Assembly (NCBI GenBank): GCA_029834535.1
Contig: JAQMWT010000092.1
Coordinates: forward strand, 22,363 to 86,362
DNA from: Chrysophaeum taylorii
Lineage: Eukaryota > Sar > Pelagophyceae > Pelagomonadales > Pelagomonadaceae
Reading direction: 5' to 3'
Length of the DNA stretch: 64,000 nt
Below are positions 1 through 10,248 of the stretch, one piece after another. The notes beneath the pieces were generated by a model. It did no database searches. It saw only the letters and a program-made list of their open reading frames with translations, and was not told the origin of the DNA. Position numbers and translations under genes: made by a program. Every line of letters starts with the position of its first letter. Within the stretch, counting starts at the first letter, position 1.

Positions 1-3
1 AAG

Positions 4-1176
4 ATGATGATTCTGGTGGGTAAGGATTACGGCTGCAGAAGGAGAAGGAGTTACATGCGTCGCGTCAAGCGACCGCTCGCGTGGTCGCTTAACGACCTCG
101 CGTCGACGTATACGGTGGAGGAGCAGATCGGGGAGGGCGTGTACGGGAAGGTGCACAAGGCGAAGAACAAGCAGGAGGAGGTGGTCGCTCTGAAACGCGT
201 CAAGACGAACTCGAACAGCGAGAAGGAGGGCTTCCCGATCACTGCGTTGCGCGAGATCCAGATTTTGATGCAGCTGCGGCACGAGTGCATCGTGTCGCTC
301 AAGGAGGTCGTGTGCTCCGACTACGAGCGGTCGGTATACCTCGCGTTCGAGTACCTGGACCACGACCTCAACGGACTCATCGAGTCGGCTGGCGCGGGCA
401 TAACTCCGCAGCACGCGCGATCTTACGTCCACCAGCTCGTCGAGGGCGTCGGCTTCATGCACGAGCGTCATTATCTTCATCGCGACATCAAGGCGTCCAA
501 CCTTCTCATCTCGCGAACGAATCATCTCAAAATCGGCGATTGGGGCCTCGCGCGCGACTTCGCGCCCGACGGCGACGGCAGCTACACTAACCGCGTCATC
601 ACGCTCTGGTACAGACCCCCCGAACTTTTGTTGGGGGCGACGAGGTGTTGCGACGGCTACGGCCCGGCCATCGACATGTGGTCCATCGGCTGCATCCTCG
701 CCGAGTTGTTGGCCGGCAAGCCCATCCTGCCGGGCACGACCGAGACCGACCAGCTCGACCTCATCATCGGCCTCCTCGGCACGCCCGACGCCGAGCAGTG
801 GCCCGGCATCGAAAACCTTCCGCTCTGGGATTCGTTCTCTCTCAAGCACGAGGAGGACGAGGACGACGGCGGCCCCGTAGAAGCCGACCGCAAGAAGCAG
901 CGCAAGGTCAGGGATAGGTTCGCCGCCTTCGATGCCGACGCCCTCGATTTGATCGACAAAATGCTCGTCTACGCGCCCAACGACCGCATCACTGCCAAGG
1001 CGGCGCGCGAGTGCGCCTACCTCCGCGACGCCAAGCGCCCGAACGAGCTCCCGACGCTCAACGCGCACAGCGCGCACGAGTGGCAGGTTCGCAAGCTGCG
1101 CCGCACCTCCTCCTCTTCCTCCTCAAAGCCGGTCGCGGCGGCTGCCGCCGGCGGGGATCCCCCGCAGCGCCACTGA
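4..1176 (+). CDS. Cyclin-dependent kinase, CDK9/CDK12-like
   Basis: Predicted 390-residue Ser/Thr kinase of the CMGC/CDK group. Seen: glycine loop GEGVYGKV (about 43-50), catalytic Lys64 in VALK, cyclin-binding helix PITALRE (79-85), HRD (159-161), a metal-binding loop reading DWG (179-181) instead of DFG, an activation-loop Thr near 195, and WYRPPELLLG. PITALRE is the signature of CDK9, and CDK12/13 carry the close PITAIRE, so a role in RNA polymerase II CTD phosphorylation is the best inference. The C-terminus is a low-complexity Ser/Ala/Gly tail. The ATG lies four bases from the window edge; an in-frame ATG at 55 or an upstream exon are alternatives, so the N-terminus is uncertain. The gene converges on the MYND gene. 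CDK identity is sure; the subtype is less so. Confidence 0.9.
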   Translation: MMILVGKDYGCRRRRSYMRRVKRPLAWSLNDLASTYTVEEQIGEGVYGKVHKAKNKQEEVVALKRVKTNSNSEKEGFPITALREIQILMQLRHECIVSLKEVVCSDYERSVYLAFEYLDHDLNGLIESAGAGITPQHARSYVHQLVEGVGFMHERHYLHRDIKASNLLISRTNHLKIGDWGLARDFAPDGDGSYTNRVITLWYRPPELLLGATRCCDGYGPAIDMWSIGCILAELLAGKPILPGTTETDQLDLIIGLLGTPDAEQWPGIENLPLWDSFSLKHEEDEDDGGPVEADRKKQRKVRDRFAAFDADALDLIDKMLVYAPNDRITAKAARECAYLRDAKRPNELPTLNAHSAHEWQVRKLRRTSSSSSSKPVAAAAAGGDPPQRH

Positions 1177-1685
1177 GGGTGCGCTCTCTTTCTTCCTTTC
1201 GTTTGCGTCGTGAGGACCCCGCGTCGACTCGAATCGATTTTTGTTCGAAGTGCCCCCCCCGCGCGTAGTAGTAAGAGTCCACTCCACTATCGCCCCCCTC
1301 GGTTTTGTTGTTGTCGCGCAATACGGCGGCGTATTTGATGATAGTGCGCGGGCCCACCACTGCGCTGTCCTGTTTCGAGTTTCGAGAGAGTGGAGGTACG
1401 AAAAAGACGCGAGCCGCGCGATGGATTGAGTGATTGAAGTGACGACCATGGATTTCTTCCCGCTTTAGAACCACCGCGCACCGTCCGCAGAGCCGCGAGC
1501 CTTGCTGCGGGCCACCAGGTCGTTGACCGACCGTAGCGTCCCGCGCGAAGAAAAGAGCGCGGTCGTCTGTCGCTCGGGTTTACGCGAGAAAAATCGCGCC
1601 GCGTCACCACGAGTCGTCGGCACGAAGCGGCATGCGACGGAATATGTCGGACGTGACCGGTAGTAAGCGACCTGCACCGGAGTCT
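1177..1685. other. Convergent intergenic region
   Basis: This 509-bp gap lies between the kinase stop and the stop of the MYND/Sel1 gene on the other strand. It should hold the two 3' UTRs. I see no repeat, RNA gene or convincing coding frame in it. Confidence 0.5.
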
Positions 1686-2612
1686 TTAAAGAGCATCCAA
1701 CGACGACCAACCTTGGCGGTGAAGAGGATCGTTGACGCGTATCTTTTCGAGGAGACCCCGCGCTTCGTCGTGCCCTCGCGCGGCGGCCGATTCGAAGAGC
1801 CTGAGCATCTCGGCGTCGTCCTTCGGGACGCCGTCCCCTCTGCCGTAGAGGCGCGCGAGGAGATACTGAGCGTCGGCGATGCCGTGGTCGGCGGCCTTCC
1901 GGAGGTACCGCGCGGCCCGCGCGGAGTTCCTCGGCACGCCGTCGCCGACGACGAGCAGGTTCGCGAGGTCGTACTGCGCCCCCGGCGATCCGGCGTCGGC
2001 GGCGATCTCGTAGTATCGCGCCGCGCGCGCCGGGTCGGGCGCACCACCCAAGTCTCCGCGATAATACCGGAGACCGAGCTCTTGCGCGGCTACGAGGTGG
2101 CCTCGCGCAACCGCGCGGTCGAGGCGCGCGACGGCGCGCCGCTTGCACTCGTCGGAGCCGTACGCGCGGTCGAGCTGACCCGAGAGATACAAATACCCGA
2201 GCTCGGAGTTGGCTAGAGCGTCGTCCTTGGCAGCATGCCGCTCCATGGTCTCCACGAGCTCCTCGAGCGACGCCAACGACTCTCGCCGACAAAGCACGCA
2301 CCTCGCGGACCCACCGCTCGCCACGAGACGCTCGTGACAGCTTGCACACATGCCCTTGTTGCAGCACGCCATGTAGATCCACTTGTCGCGAGCCGCGGCG
2401 AGCGCATCTAAGCAAATCGGACACGCGTTGGCGGGCCGCTCCACAGACGAGCCATCATCGGGATCATCCGATTTCCGACACACTTGCTTGTGGCCGCCGT
2501 TCCGCCAGGCCTCGCGTTGGCATGCTTTCGAGCAGTAGGCTACCGCACGACATCGCCCGCACACCCGCAGCACCCGACTATTGGCGGAAACGCCGCAATT
2601 CTGGCACTCCAT
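1686..2612 (-). CDS. MYND zinc finger, RING-like and Sel1-repeat protein
   Basis: A 308-residue protein. An N-terminal MYND finger uses Cys3, Cys6, Cys18, Cys21, Cys27, Cys31, His41 and Cys45. A RING-like cluster follows with Cys64, Cys67, Cys83/84, Cys89, Cys92, His93, Cys105 and Cys108. The rest (about 120-290) is a run of Sel1/TPR-like repeats with the usual G-x-A-x-Y/A-Q-Y-x-L-A pattern. MYND and Sel1 repeats both mediate protein contacts, and this combination is common in unicellular algae. A ubiquitin-ligase or adaptor role is plausible but inferred only from the RING-like cysteines. It is divergent from RecQ with 78 bp between the start codons. Confidence 0.85.
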   Translation of the reverse strand: MECQNCGVSANSRVLRVCGRCRAVAYCSKACQREAWRNGGHKQVCRKSDDPDDGSSVERPANACPICLDALAAARDKWIYMACCNKGMCASCHERLVASGGSARCVLCRRESLASLEELVETMERHAAKDDALANSELGYLYLSGQLDRAYGSDECKRRAVARLDRAVARGHLVAAQELGLRYYRGDLGGAPDPARAARYYEIAADAGSPGAQYDLANLLVVGDGVPRNSARAARYLRKAADHGIADAQYLLARLYGRGDGVPKDDAEMLRLFESAAARGHDEARGLLEKIRVNDPLHRQGWSSLDAL

Positions 2613-2690
2613 CGTCCTCGTGCCTTTTTGAGCGAAAAGAAAAGAAAAGAAAGAAAGAAATAAAGAAAGAAAACCCTACTAGACACAATA
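2613..2690. promoter_or_regulatory. Probable bidirectional promoter (MYND/RecQ)
   Basis: Only 78 bp separate the two divergent start codons. About half of it is a purine tract of GAAA-type repeats on the + strand. No TATA box is evident. That it drives both genes is an inference from spacing. Confidence 0.45.
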
Positions 2691-4697
2691 ATGGCGTCGT
2701 CGTCGTCGTCGGTTGAGACGGCGCGCCAAGTCGAGGCCCTGGAGACCCGACTCCAGGAGCTCATCGAGGAACGAGCTCGCGTCGACGACGAGATCTCGCG
2801 CGTCGAAGCGGAGCGCGACGACCTCGTGCGTCGTCGTCGCATCGCCGAAGAAGAAGAAGAAGAAGAAGTTTGTGCAGAGGAAGAAGCACCCCCCGATGCG
2901 GACTTCGCGTCGGCGCGATCGTGGGACGCGGAAGTGGCGAGCATGGCCCGCGAGGTGTTTGGGATCTCGAGCTTCCGGGCCTTGCAGCGCGAGGTGATCA
3001 ACTGCGTGCTGGAGGACCGGGACGCGTTCGTCGTGATGCGGACGGGCGGCGGGAAATCGCTGACGTACCAGCTGCCCGCGCTGTTTGGCGGCGGTGTGAC
3101 GGTGGTCGTAAGCCCGCTGGTCTCGTTGATGTTAGACCAGGCGCATTCGTTCGAGGCGAAGTGCGGAAGAAACGCGGCGGTCGTCGCGCTTTACTCGGGC
3201 ATGAGCGCGGCCGAGCTGAACGCGTCGCTCAAAGAACTCGCGAGCGACGCCGCCGATGCGACGGTGGCCTTCGTGACCCCCGAGCGAGTCGCCAACTCGA
3301 AGCGACTGATGTCGTCTCTGGAAAAGCTCCACAAGGCTCGGAGGCTGCGGCGGTTCGTCGTCGACGAGTGCCACTGCGCGTCGCAGTGGGGCCACGACTA
3401 TCGGCCCGATTACGTGAAACTCGGGGCGCTGAGGCGCACGTTCCCGGAGGTGCGCATCCTCGCGCTCACCGCGACGGCGACCCCGCGCCTCGCGCGCGAC
3501 GTGTGCCAGATTCTCGGCCTCGCTGTGAAGAAAACCGTCCACTTCCGCGGATCTACCGACCGACCCAACCTGTTCTTCGAGGTGCGCGCCAAGCCGCCGA
3601 GCGCCCCCGAGGCCCTCGACGCCCTCTTCGCCTTCGTGCGCGACTGCAAGGCGACGAGCGGCATCGTCTACTGCTTGTCCCAAAAGGAGTGCGGCGACGT
3701 CGCCGCGGGTCTCGTGAGTAGAGGCTGCCGCGCGGCCGCGTATCACGCCGGTCTCCACGACGAGACGCGCCGCCGCGTCCACGAGGACTGGTTGGTTGGC
3801 TCTATTAGCGTCGTCGCAGCGACGGTCGCCTTTGGCTTGGGAATCGACAAACCCGACTGCCGTTTCGTCGCCCATTTCTCCATGCCGAGGAGCTTGGAGA
3901 GTTACTATCAGGAAATGGGCAGAGCGGGTCGCGACGGCCTGCCCGCGCGCGTCGTGCTCTTCTTTTCGGCGACCGACCTCTGGCGCATCCTCTCCTTGAC
4001 GGCTGCGGAGGCCGCGGGAGCGACAAACGCCCTCGAGATGGCCAAGTACTGCCTCGAGCCCGCGTGCCGCCGACGCGTCCTCGCGAAAGCGCTCGGCGAC
4101 GACCCACCCCAAAAGTCCAGCGACGAGACGTGCTGCGACGTCTGCCGATCGGGAAACTCCACGCGCCAAGCCTACGACGCCACCGTACTCGCCGCGACAG
4201 TTTCGGACATCGTTCTCGACCCCGACGCACCGCGCCGGACCGCCAAGCAGCTCGTCGACGAGATCAGAAGGCGACTCAAGCCGCGCGCCGTCGAGAAAAC
4301 CTTCTCCAAGGACCTCTTGGAGACGATCGTCGCCCGCTTCCTGCTGAGAAACATACTGGCGCTCGACCTCTCCTACACGGCCTACTCGGTTGTCGTCTAT
4401 TTAAAGCCCGGCCGACGAGCGTCCTCCCGCCAGACCCTCGATTGTTCGCTCGTCTTCCCCAACTTTATCTCGATGCCAACCGCCGACGATATCGCGATGA
4501 AAATACCAACAACAACGACAACAACAACAAATGCAACCAAGAGGAAGAAGAAGGAGGTGATGAAAGCTCCTTCCCAGCAGGCGCGTGTGCCCTCGAAAAA
4601 AACTACCGAGCCCCCACCACGACCGGACGTCATCGATCTTGTCGACGACGACGACGACGAAATCAGGTCGCGTGCTAGGAAAAAGATCAGGGTGTAA
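2691..4697 (+). CDS. RecQ-family DNA helicase
   Basis: A 668-residue 3'-5' DNA helicase. After an acidic, coiled-coil-like N-terminus (about 8-66) come motif 0 (F[11 protein letters not shown]), Walker A TGGGKS (118-123), Walker B box DECH (from 225), the motif III region LTATATP, and motif [12 protein letters not shown] (from about 407). The RecQ zinc-binding module is present ([10 protein letters not shown]...CCDVC), followed by a winged-helix-like RQC stretch. The C-terminal tail is basic and low in complexity and ends in a lysine/arginine patch that may be a nuclear signal. No HRDC domain is evident. RecQ enzymes act on forks, D-loops and G-quadruplexes. The length matches the short RECQL/RecQ5-like class rather than BLM or WRN. 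Single exon; the start is the first ATG after the promoter gap. Confidence 0.95.
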   Translation: MASSSSSVETARQVEALETRLQELIEERARVDDEISRVEAERDDLVRRRRIAEEEEEEEVCAEEEAPPDADFASARSWDAEVASMAREVFGISSFRALQREVINCVLEDRDAFVVMRTGGGKSLTYQLPALFGGGVTVVVSPLVSLMLDQAHSFEAKCGRNAAVVALYSGMSAAELNASLKELASDAADATVAFVTPERVANSKRLMSSLEKLHKARRLRRFVVDECHCASQWGHDYRPDYVKLGALRRTFPEVRILALTATATPRLARDVCQILGLAVKKTVHFRGSTDRPNLFFEVRAKPPSAPEALDALFAFVRDCKATSGIVYCLSQKECGDVAAGLVSRGCRAAAYHAGLHDETRRRVHEDWLVGSISVVAATVAFGLGIDKPDCRFVAHFSMPRSLESYYQEMGRAGRDGLPARVVLFFSATDLWRILSLTAAEAAGATNALEMAKYCLEPACRRRVLAKALGDDPPQKSSDETCCDVCRSGNSTRQAYDATVLAATVSDIVLDPDAPRRTAKQLVDEIRRRLKPRAVEKTFSKDLLETIVARFLLRNILALDLSYTAYSVVVYLKPGRRASSRQTLDCSLVFPNFISMPTADDIAMKIPTTTTTTTNATKRKKKEVMKAPSQQARVPSKKTTEPPPRPDVIDLVDDDDDEIRSRARKKIRV

Positions 4698-4854
4698 TGA
4701 CTACGTACTACACTCTTTGAAAAAAAAATGGAAATCACGCCAGGGTCAGACGGCGTGTCTCAAAGTAGGCTGGCTCACTAAGTTAGGGCGCCTGGCAGGC
4801 TGGCGCAAGAAAGCACGAGTTCTAACGCGCGTACACGCAACCCACCCTTAGTTT

Positions 4855-6924
4855 TCACATAGAGGATAAAAGGTCTCCGTTGCCGCCGCACGCGGGCCAC
4901 CGGGAAACGGAGTCGTAGACGTAAGGGAGCTGCATCGCGAGCGGGTTTGTCGCTTCGTAGAATTCGAGGTTTGTGTAGTAGACTGGCATCTTCGCCGAGG
5001 TCGTGCCATCGACGACGTCGAGCTCGTCCTCAACCTCGCCGGGAAGGTTGACGAGGTGGAGGTCTTCAAAGGGGAGGAGATCTTCGGCCCGGTGGCCCGG
5101 GCACGTCTTTGCTGCGCACTTGGGCATGTCGAACGTTCCGGCATCGACGCTAGACCAGTCACACACGACGCCGGTATCGGACGGATTTTGATTCGCGTGC
5201 GCGTAGCCCCAGTGCTCGCTGAAGTTGAGGAAGCCCCGGTGCTTGAGGAGCCTCGCATACTGAATGAAGCGCTCCTGGTTGCCGTGGAGCGGCCAAAAGG
5301 TGGGATCCTGTGGCGCGGCCGACGTAAACATCTCGCCGGGGTGACCGACCCGGCACAGCTCCTCCAAGTAGTCCTGGTCGGACAGCCCGAACTCGGAGAG
5401 AAGATCTGCGAGGTTTGCGTTGGGATTCAGGGAGGTCACACCAGCATCCTCCAGAAACACGGTGGCGTTGCGACCTCGCATGATCGCCGCGGGACAGGAG
5501 CAAACGCAGTCCTGTGGTCTCGTGTCCGAAGAGCACGCCGTCGGGCAGCGCGCGTAGCCTTGACGCCACAGGAATTTGCCGAGGAGCAGGAAGGCGTCGG
5601 GGAACTGGAGCCGCGACGACAAGGCCTCGGTCCATTTCGAGGTTTCGAAGGTCCACAGGCCGCCAATCATTATGTGGACGGGTCCGTGCAGCGCGCCGTT
5701 TATCCCGAGGAGAAACCGGCCCAGCCACGGCTCCCGGAGCCACGAAGCGAAGAGCGAGCACGTCGGCGGCGTCCGGTAGCCGTCGGTCAAAGCCCCGAGG
5801 GTTCTGTTGTATCGTAACAAAAAAGGGATTTTATTCGTATTCCACGGCGACCGGAGGAGACCGTACGGATTCGCGAGCACCGAGGCAAAGCGTTCCGTTC
5901 CCGAGAGTAAGAGGACGCGGGTGAACGCGAAACGACCCGTGTCGAGGACGTGGTCCGGGTTGTGCGGACTCGCCGTCCCAAACCAGTCGTCGGAAAAAAT
6001 CGGTGACCGTGCCCACGACGACCCATAATCTGCGGCATCGATCGTGTAGTCCCACCAATGAGCAGCCGTCGAGTCGTCCACGAGCCGCAGAGAATTCTCG
6101 AGCTGCCACGTGATCCCGACGTGGTGTTGCAGCATACCGGCATCGTCGTGCCAGTGGTCGCACTCGATGCTCGAAGCGCCGTACAAGTGCTCGCGGACGA
6201 GCCAGTCGGCCGACTTCCACATTCGGCCGTATTTCTTTATCCCGGCGGCCTGGTCGACCGCGTACACCGCGTGGAGCGCTGACAGATATCGCTCGCGATC
6301 CGCGCTTGTCAGGGTCCGGAGCTCTCGCCTCACCACCCTTGCGTGAACGATCTCGTTAACCGATACATCTTCCCAAGTCGCAACCACGCGGTACGCACCA
6401 ACGTGCGGAAACACGACGTCGAACGCGCTTTTGCCGTCGTCGTTTTCGACCGTCGCGACGCTATCCACGACCGTGATGTCCGACTTGAAGCCCGTAACCC
6501 GCCATCGCCATGACAAGGTTCCCTCATCATCGCTCGGAGACCGCAGCTCAAGCCGGTTCGGAGCCCGGACCTGCGCGATGTGACCGTGGGGGTACAGTCC
6601 GTCCCCTATGCGGTACCCTGTGCGACGCTCGTACTCGGTCGTGACGCACAGCTCGTATCTCGTCGCCGGCGCCTCCATCACCGACGTCATGGAATCCTCA
6701 TGGTATTTGGCAACGAATGCGAGAAAACCGGGCACCGATAACGCCATGAGCGCGGCGCCGCACACGCGTCGGCACGGCCATCCATTTGGCGCCTCGTCCT
6801 TCACCGCGACCATCTTCGCGTAGGCCGCCTGCTGTCTTTGTCCCACCACGAGCGTTGCGGACGGTGACGACAGCGCCTCGCACATGTCGTCCGCCTCGGC
6901 GCCATCGTACCGCGTGATTGGCAT
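4855..6924 (-). CDS. Membrane-anchored tyrosinase-like dicopper protein
   Basis: A 689-residue predicted type II membrane protein. It has a 50-residue cytosolic head, one hydrophobic segment (about 54-73), an Ig/PKD-like beta region (about 85-195) and a tyrosinase-type central domain. Copper-A candidates are His257/259 and His267/268, followed by a helix with W-x-x-E and a WWDYTID segment that matches the YWDWT element of tyrosinases. Copper-B candidates are His413 and His417 (LHGPVH) and His547 in DPTFWPLHGNQERF, the counterpart of DPxFFLHHAxxD. Canonical enzymes hydroxylate or oxidise phenols. The Cys-rich insert (about 460-478) suggests disulphides in a secretory or plasma-membrane lumen. 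Substrate unknown. It converges on RecQ, 157 bp apart. Confidence 0.75.
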   Translation of the reverse strand: MPITRYDGAEADDMCEALSSPSATLVVGQRQQAAYAKMVAVKDEAPNGWPCRRVCGAALMALSVPGFLAFVAKYHEDSMTSVMEAPATRYELCVTTEYERRTGYRIGDGLYPHGHIAQVRAPNRLELRSPSDDEGTLSWRWRVTGFKSDITVVDSVATVENDDGKSAFDVVFPHVGAYRVVATWEDVSVNEIVHARVVRRELRTLTSADRERYLSALHAVYAVDQAAGIKKYGRMWKSADWLVREHLYGASSIECDHWHDDAGMLQHHVGITWQLENSLRLVDDSTAAHWWDYTIDAADYGSSWARSPIFSDDWFGTASPHNPDHVLDTGRFAFTRVLLLSGTERFASVLANPYGLLRSPWNTNKIPFLLRYNRTLGALTDGYRTPPTCSLFASWLREPWLGRFLLGINGALHGPVHIMIGGLWTFETSKWTEALSSRLQFPDAFLLLGKFLWRQGYARCPTACSSDTRPQDCVCSCPAAIMRGRNATVFLEDAGVTSLNPNANLADLLSEFGLSDQDYLEELCRVGHPGEMFTSAAPQDPTFWPLHGNQERFIQYARLLKHRGFLNFSEHWGYAHANQNPSDTGVVCDWSSVDAGTFDMPKCAAKTCPGHRAEDLLPFEDLHLVNLPGEVEDELDVVDGTTSAKMPVYYTNLEFYEATNPLAMQLPYVYDSVSRWPACGGNGDLLSSM

Positions 6925-8924
6925 CAGATCCTTGATGCCTCGAGTTTGAGCGTTGGTCCTCGTCGCGCCCTAGGGATAAATGGAGCACGCACTCAAAAAT
7001 TAATACGATGTGGCAAAATGAAAGTAAACCGCGTTGCGAAGAACGAAAACTCCTTCAACGAGAAACGTCGAGGTGAGATACGAAAATAGAGCTTCATTCA
7101 ACATCTCGACACCTGGACAGAGAGATCAACTTTATTAGTGTTGTGCAGAACTCGATTCTTTACATCTCCCACCGGTCGGTTCCAACGCAATGCGGGGCTC
7201 TGTCGAAACTTCCGCCACTTGTACCACACCTTCTGTTGGCGTGTTGACGCCACACTGCTGTAAATTCAACCCGAGTATTCACGAAACCGGGAGTAGTCGC
7301 GGGCTTGCGCTGCGGCGATTTGGTCAGTGTACACAGGCGGGTGTTCTTCACCATCTTTCGGCGCACCGATGTTGATGACATCAGTCAGAACCCTTTACCC
7401 AACATCGACCTCTGATTTCGCCGACGCGCCACAGTCTACCACACGGCCATGCACAAGTTGCGGTGGAGTCTCTGAATCTCAAAAGAATTGACGGACTTTG
7501 GCATTCTCGTAGTGACGACAGGACTATCGCTTTGAGCATTGCCTGGGAGTGCCTAGCGGCGAAGTTGTACTGTTCGAGTGCCCAGAAGTCTACGTGAATC
7601 AGAGAACGCCGATGCACAGCTGACAATACATAAGCAGCGTCATGAATGCGCTTCGGAACCGACCATCGGGCATGTTTGTTGATGCGGGGGACAGCGCCAT
7701 GACCTTGATTGGGAGAGCCGTCGGTGGCTTGGTGAAAAGTGTAAAATGACGTGGACGAGCCTAGGATGCTCTTGGCTTCTTTTCGCGTGGGCTAGTACGC
7801 CAACGCAACTCGTGTAGTCCGCTGGCCTCGACTGGCCCGGACCCCGCGTTAGGCGCAGATGTCTTGTGATGTTTGGCTCCATGCTCTTGTACAGCTTGCG
7901 TCATCTGTGAGGAGCCTCCAACAACGCGAAATGGATGTCGCTGTCGGCGCAAATCATGGAGCCAGCTGCCCCCACGTGGTTGGCCTTCGCCATTCGAGTG
8001 CGATAGCCCGACTTTCCCAGCGCACTATCGTTCACAACCTCACTTTCACGATCTTAATTTTTCTCAACCTTTGTTTGTGAGCCTTTTTGACTGCAAGGCC
8101 GTGATTGCCGCACAAAGCAAGCAACGACGGAGAGGGTTCTGCGTGATGAACGCTTGTCGCAACATTCGCCTGCAAGAGCGCGGTGATCACACAAGGCTGG
8201 AAGAATGAACAGTTTCGAATTGTTGCATGAGCGGCGCTTAAGCTGGGTTGCTGGAATAGCCGGCTTTCGTTAGGGTGTGTTTTCACGGTGCACGGGTGAG
8301 TGCTCAAGCAACAAAAAAGCCCACGCTCAAGGAAAACTCACGAGCATGCCAAGAGACATCATAAGTCATTTTCATACCTCCGTCGCCACCTCCCTCCAAA
8401 CAGCATCTCGTAGACATGTTGCCCGCCGCGGCCACCGTCTCTAGAGTCGCCCCCCCCTCTCCGATTCGAAGATATTCCTTCATCATCATCGTATAGAAAC
8501 GACGACGAGTCGACAAGCGTGCGGCAGAAAGCGGCATCCGTCAAGTCGATGATGTATTTTTTGAGAACGAACGGCGCGGGCCGTCGAGTCTGACACGCCC
8601 CTCGTACATGGTATCCCTCCCTCCCTCCCTCCCTCCCTCCCTCCCGCCCTCGGAGCACGCAGCCACCCTGTTGTTTCAAAGAGAAATCGCCCGGATGCAT
8701 GCATAGTAGTTCCTAGTATCTGTCATCATCTTCGAACAGCGCCGCGAAGGTGAGTTTGGTGCAAGCTTGGGAGCGACAAAGTCATCCACGAGGTCAGACG
8801 GCGGGTGTGTACACGTGGAGGTGGTCTGGTCACGCATGGCGTTGGTGTTCGAGGAAGGAAGGAAGGAAGGGAGCAAGGAAGGAAGGATGCATGGGGAAAG
8901 TAGAGTAAAAGAGAGCGAGGTATC
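6925..8924. other. 2-kb region without a recognised gene
   Basis: Composition is lower in GC than the flanking genes. Short open frames occur on both strands (for example 7381-7626 and 7640-7882 on the minus strand), but none has a recognisable domain. Two simple repeats are present: CCCT units near 8610-8645 and GGAA units near 8855-8885. The right end is the 3' flank of the molybdate transporter. It may hold decayed mobile DNA, but I cannot show that. Confidence 0.4.
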
Positions 8925-10193
8925 TCAGCACGAACAGGAAATAGGCTCGTGCATAGGGATCTCCCTGGTTGTCGGGCTGCGGCGAGCCTTGAGTTTTTCG
9001 CAAAGAAGCTCGGAGTAGGCGACCAAGAGGCCGACGGCAGCCCCGGCGCCGGTGTTCGAGAGGCCGATGGTGACGCCCGCGGTGGCGAGGGTGGCCGTTT
9101 CTGCGCCGTCGGCCTTGGCTCCGGCTCTGGCGAGCTCGGCGCCCGCCAGGGCTAAGAGCGCACCCAGGAGAGAGCGGGGGAAAGCGGCGATCGCGTTTCG
9201 GAGGTTCGTCTCGCCGAGGGCGAGGACAATCGCGATCTTGAGAAAGCCGAACATAAAAATTGCGGCGCCGCCCCTCGCGCCGAACTTGTACTGGCCGCTG
9301 AGGCCGCCGGCGCCGTGGCAGGAGGGCATGGCGCCGAAGAAACAACCAATCAGGTTCATCGCGCCGACGGAGGTGGAGACGGAGCGGCGCGTCGCTTTCT
9401 CGCGGTCGGGGAAGAGACGCTCGGAGAGCGCGCAGACGGAGATGACCGAGTTGAGGGTGGTGAGGGGGAGCTGGGGGAGACCGGCGCGCAGAATGCCGGC
9501 GGCCCAGTCGCTGCTCGTCGGTTGGCGCGGAGCGACACCGAGCGCGTACGGCGCGTAGCGCGCGGCGTCGTTCGTAGCGAGCCACTGACCCGCGGCGACG
9601 GCCGCGCCAACGAGGACAATCAGGAGGGCAACGGGGAGGTCTTGCGCGGCGGCGGCTCCCGCGAGGGCTGCGGCGCCGCCCAGGAACGGCCCGTCGAGCG
9701 CGGTCCATCGCGCGCCGACGTAGGCGACGCCGACGCCGACCATGCGCAGCCCGAGGCCAAGCTGAATCCCGCTGACGACGCTCCGCGGGACGACGCGGTT
9801 GACGATCTCGATGACGCCCGTGAGCCCGAGCAACGCGACGGCGCCCCCCGTAAAGATGCCGGCCGCCGCAACGGCGCCCTCGCTCAGGCCCTCGGTGATC
9901 GCGGTCGCCGCGATCGTCTTCATCGGCTGCACGGGCATCGGCAGGTCCCACTGGTACGCGCCGATCACGTTGAACACCCCCGTCCACAGGAGCGCGGCCC
10001 CCGGGCGAATCGACCCCTTCTCGGCCATGGCGAGGGTTAACGGCAGCAGCGTGCCCAAGTCACCCATCATCCCCGAGGCCTCCATTGCCGTCATCCGCGT
10101 CCAAAACGACGAGTGCCGCCGCCGCAGGAACTCCACCACCCCCCGACAAACCTCCTCTTCTTCTTCTTGGTCGGCCGGGGCTTTCGCCGCCAT
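8925..10193 (-). CDS. MOT1: MOT1-type molybdate transporter
   Basis: A 422-residue polytopic membrane protein when started at the ATG at 10193; an in-frame non-ATG extension runs up to 10232. Two diagnostic MOT1 motifs are intact: PMPVQPMKTIAA near the first third and PSCHGAGGLSGQYKFGAR in the second half. The opening GDLGTLLPLTLAMAE helix and about ten further Ala/Gly/Leu-rich segments fit the sulphate-permease-like MOT1 family, which imports molybdate with high affinity and lacks the STAS domain. It supplies molybdenum-cofactor enzymes such as nitrate reductase. Its upstream side is abruptly replaced by a transposon: only 40 bp separate the ATG from the (TTA)n edge of the 12-kb composite. 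An internal Met start is possible but would remove the first acidic residues only. Confidence 0.93.
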   Translation of the reverse strand: MAAKAPADQEEEEEVCRGVVEFLRRRHSSFWTRMTAMEASGMMGDLGTLLPLTLAMAEKGSIRPGAALLWTGVFNVIGAYQWDLPMPVQPMKTIAATAITEGLSEGAVAAAGIFTGGAVALLGLTGVIEIVNRVVPRSVVSGIQLGLGLRMVGVGVAYVGARWTALDGPFLGGAAALAGAAAAQDLPVALLIVLVGAAVAAGQWLATNDAARYAPYALGVAPRQPTSSDWAAGILRAGLPQLPLTTLNSVISVCALSERLFPDREKATRRSVSTSVGAMNLIGCFFGAMPSCHGAGGLSGQYKFGARGGAAIFMFGFLKIAIVLALGETNLRNAIAAFPRSLLGALLALAGAELARAGAKADGAETATLATAGVTIGLSNTGAGAAVGLLVAYSELLCEKLKARRSPTTREIPMHEPISCSC

Positions 10194-10248
10194 AGCATCC
10201 GACGAACGAAAGGGGTGGTTGGTTGGGTGCAAGTTATTATTATTATTA

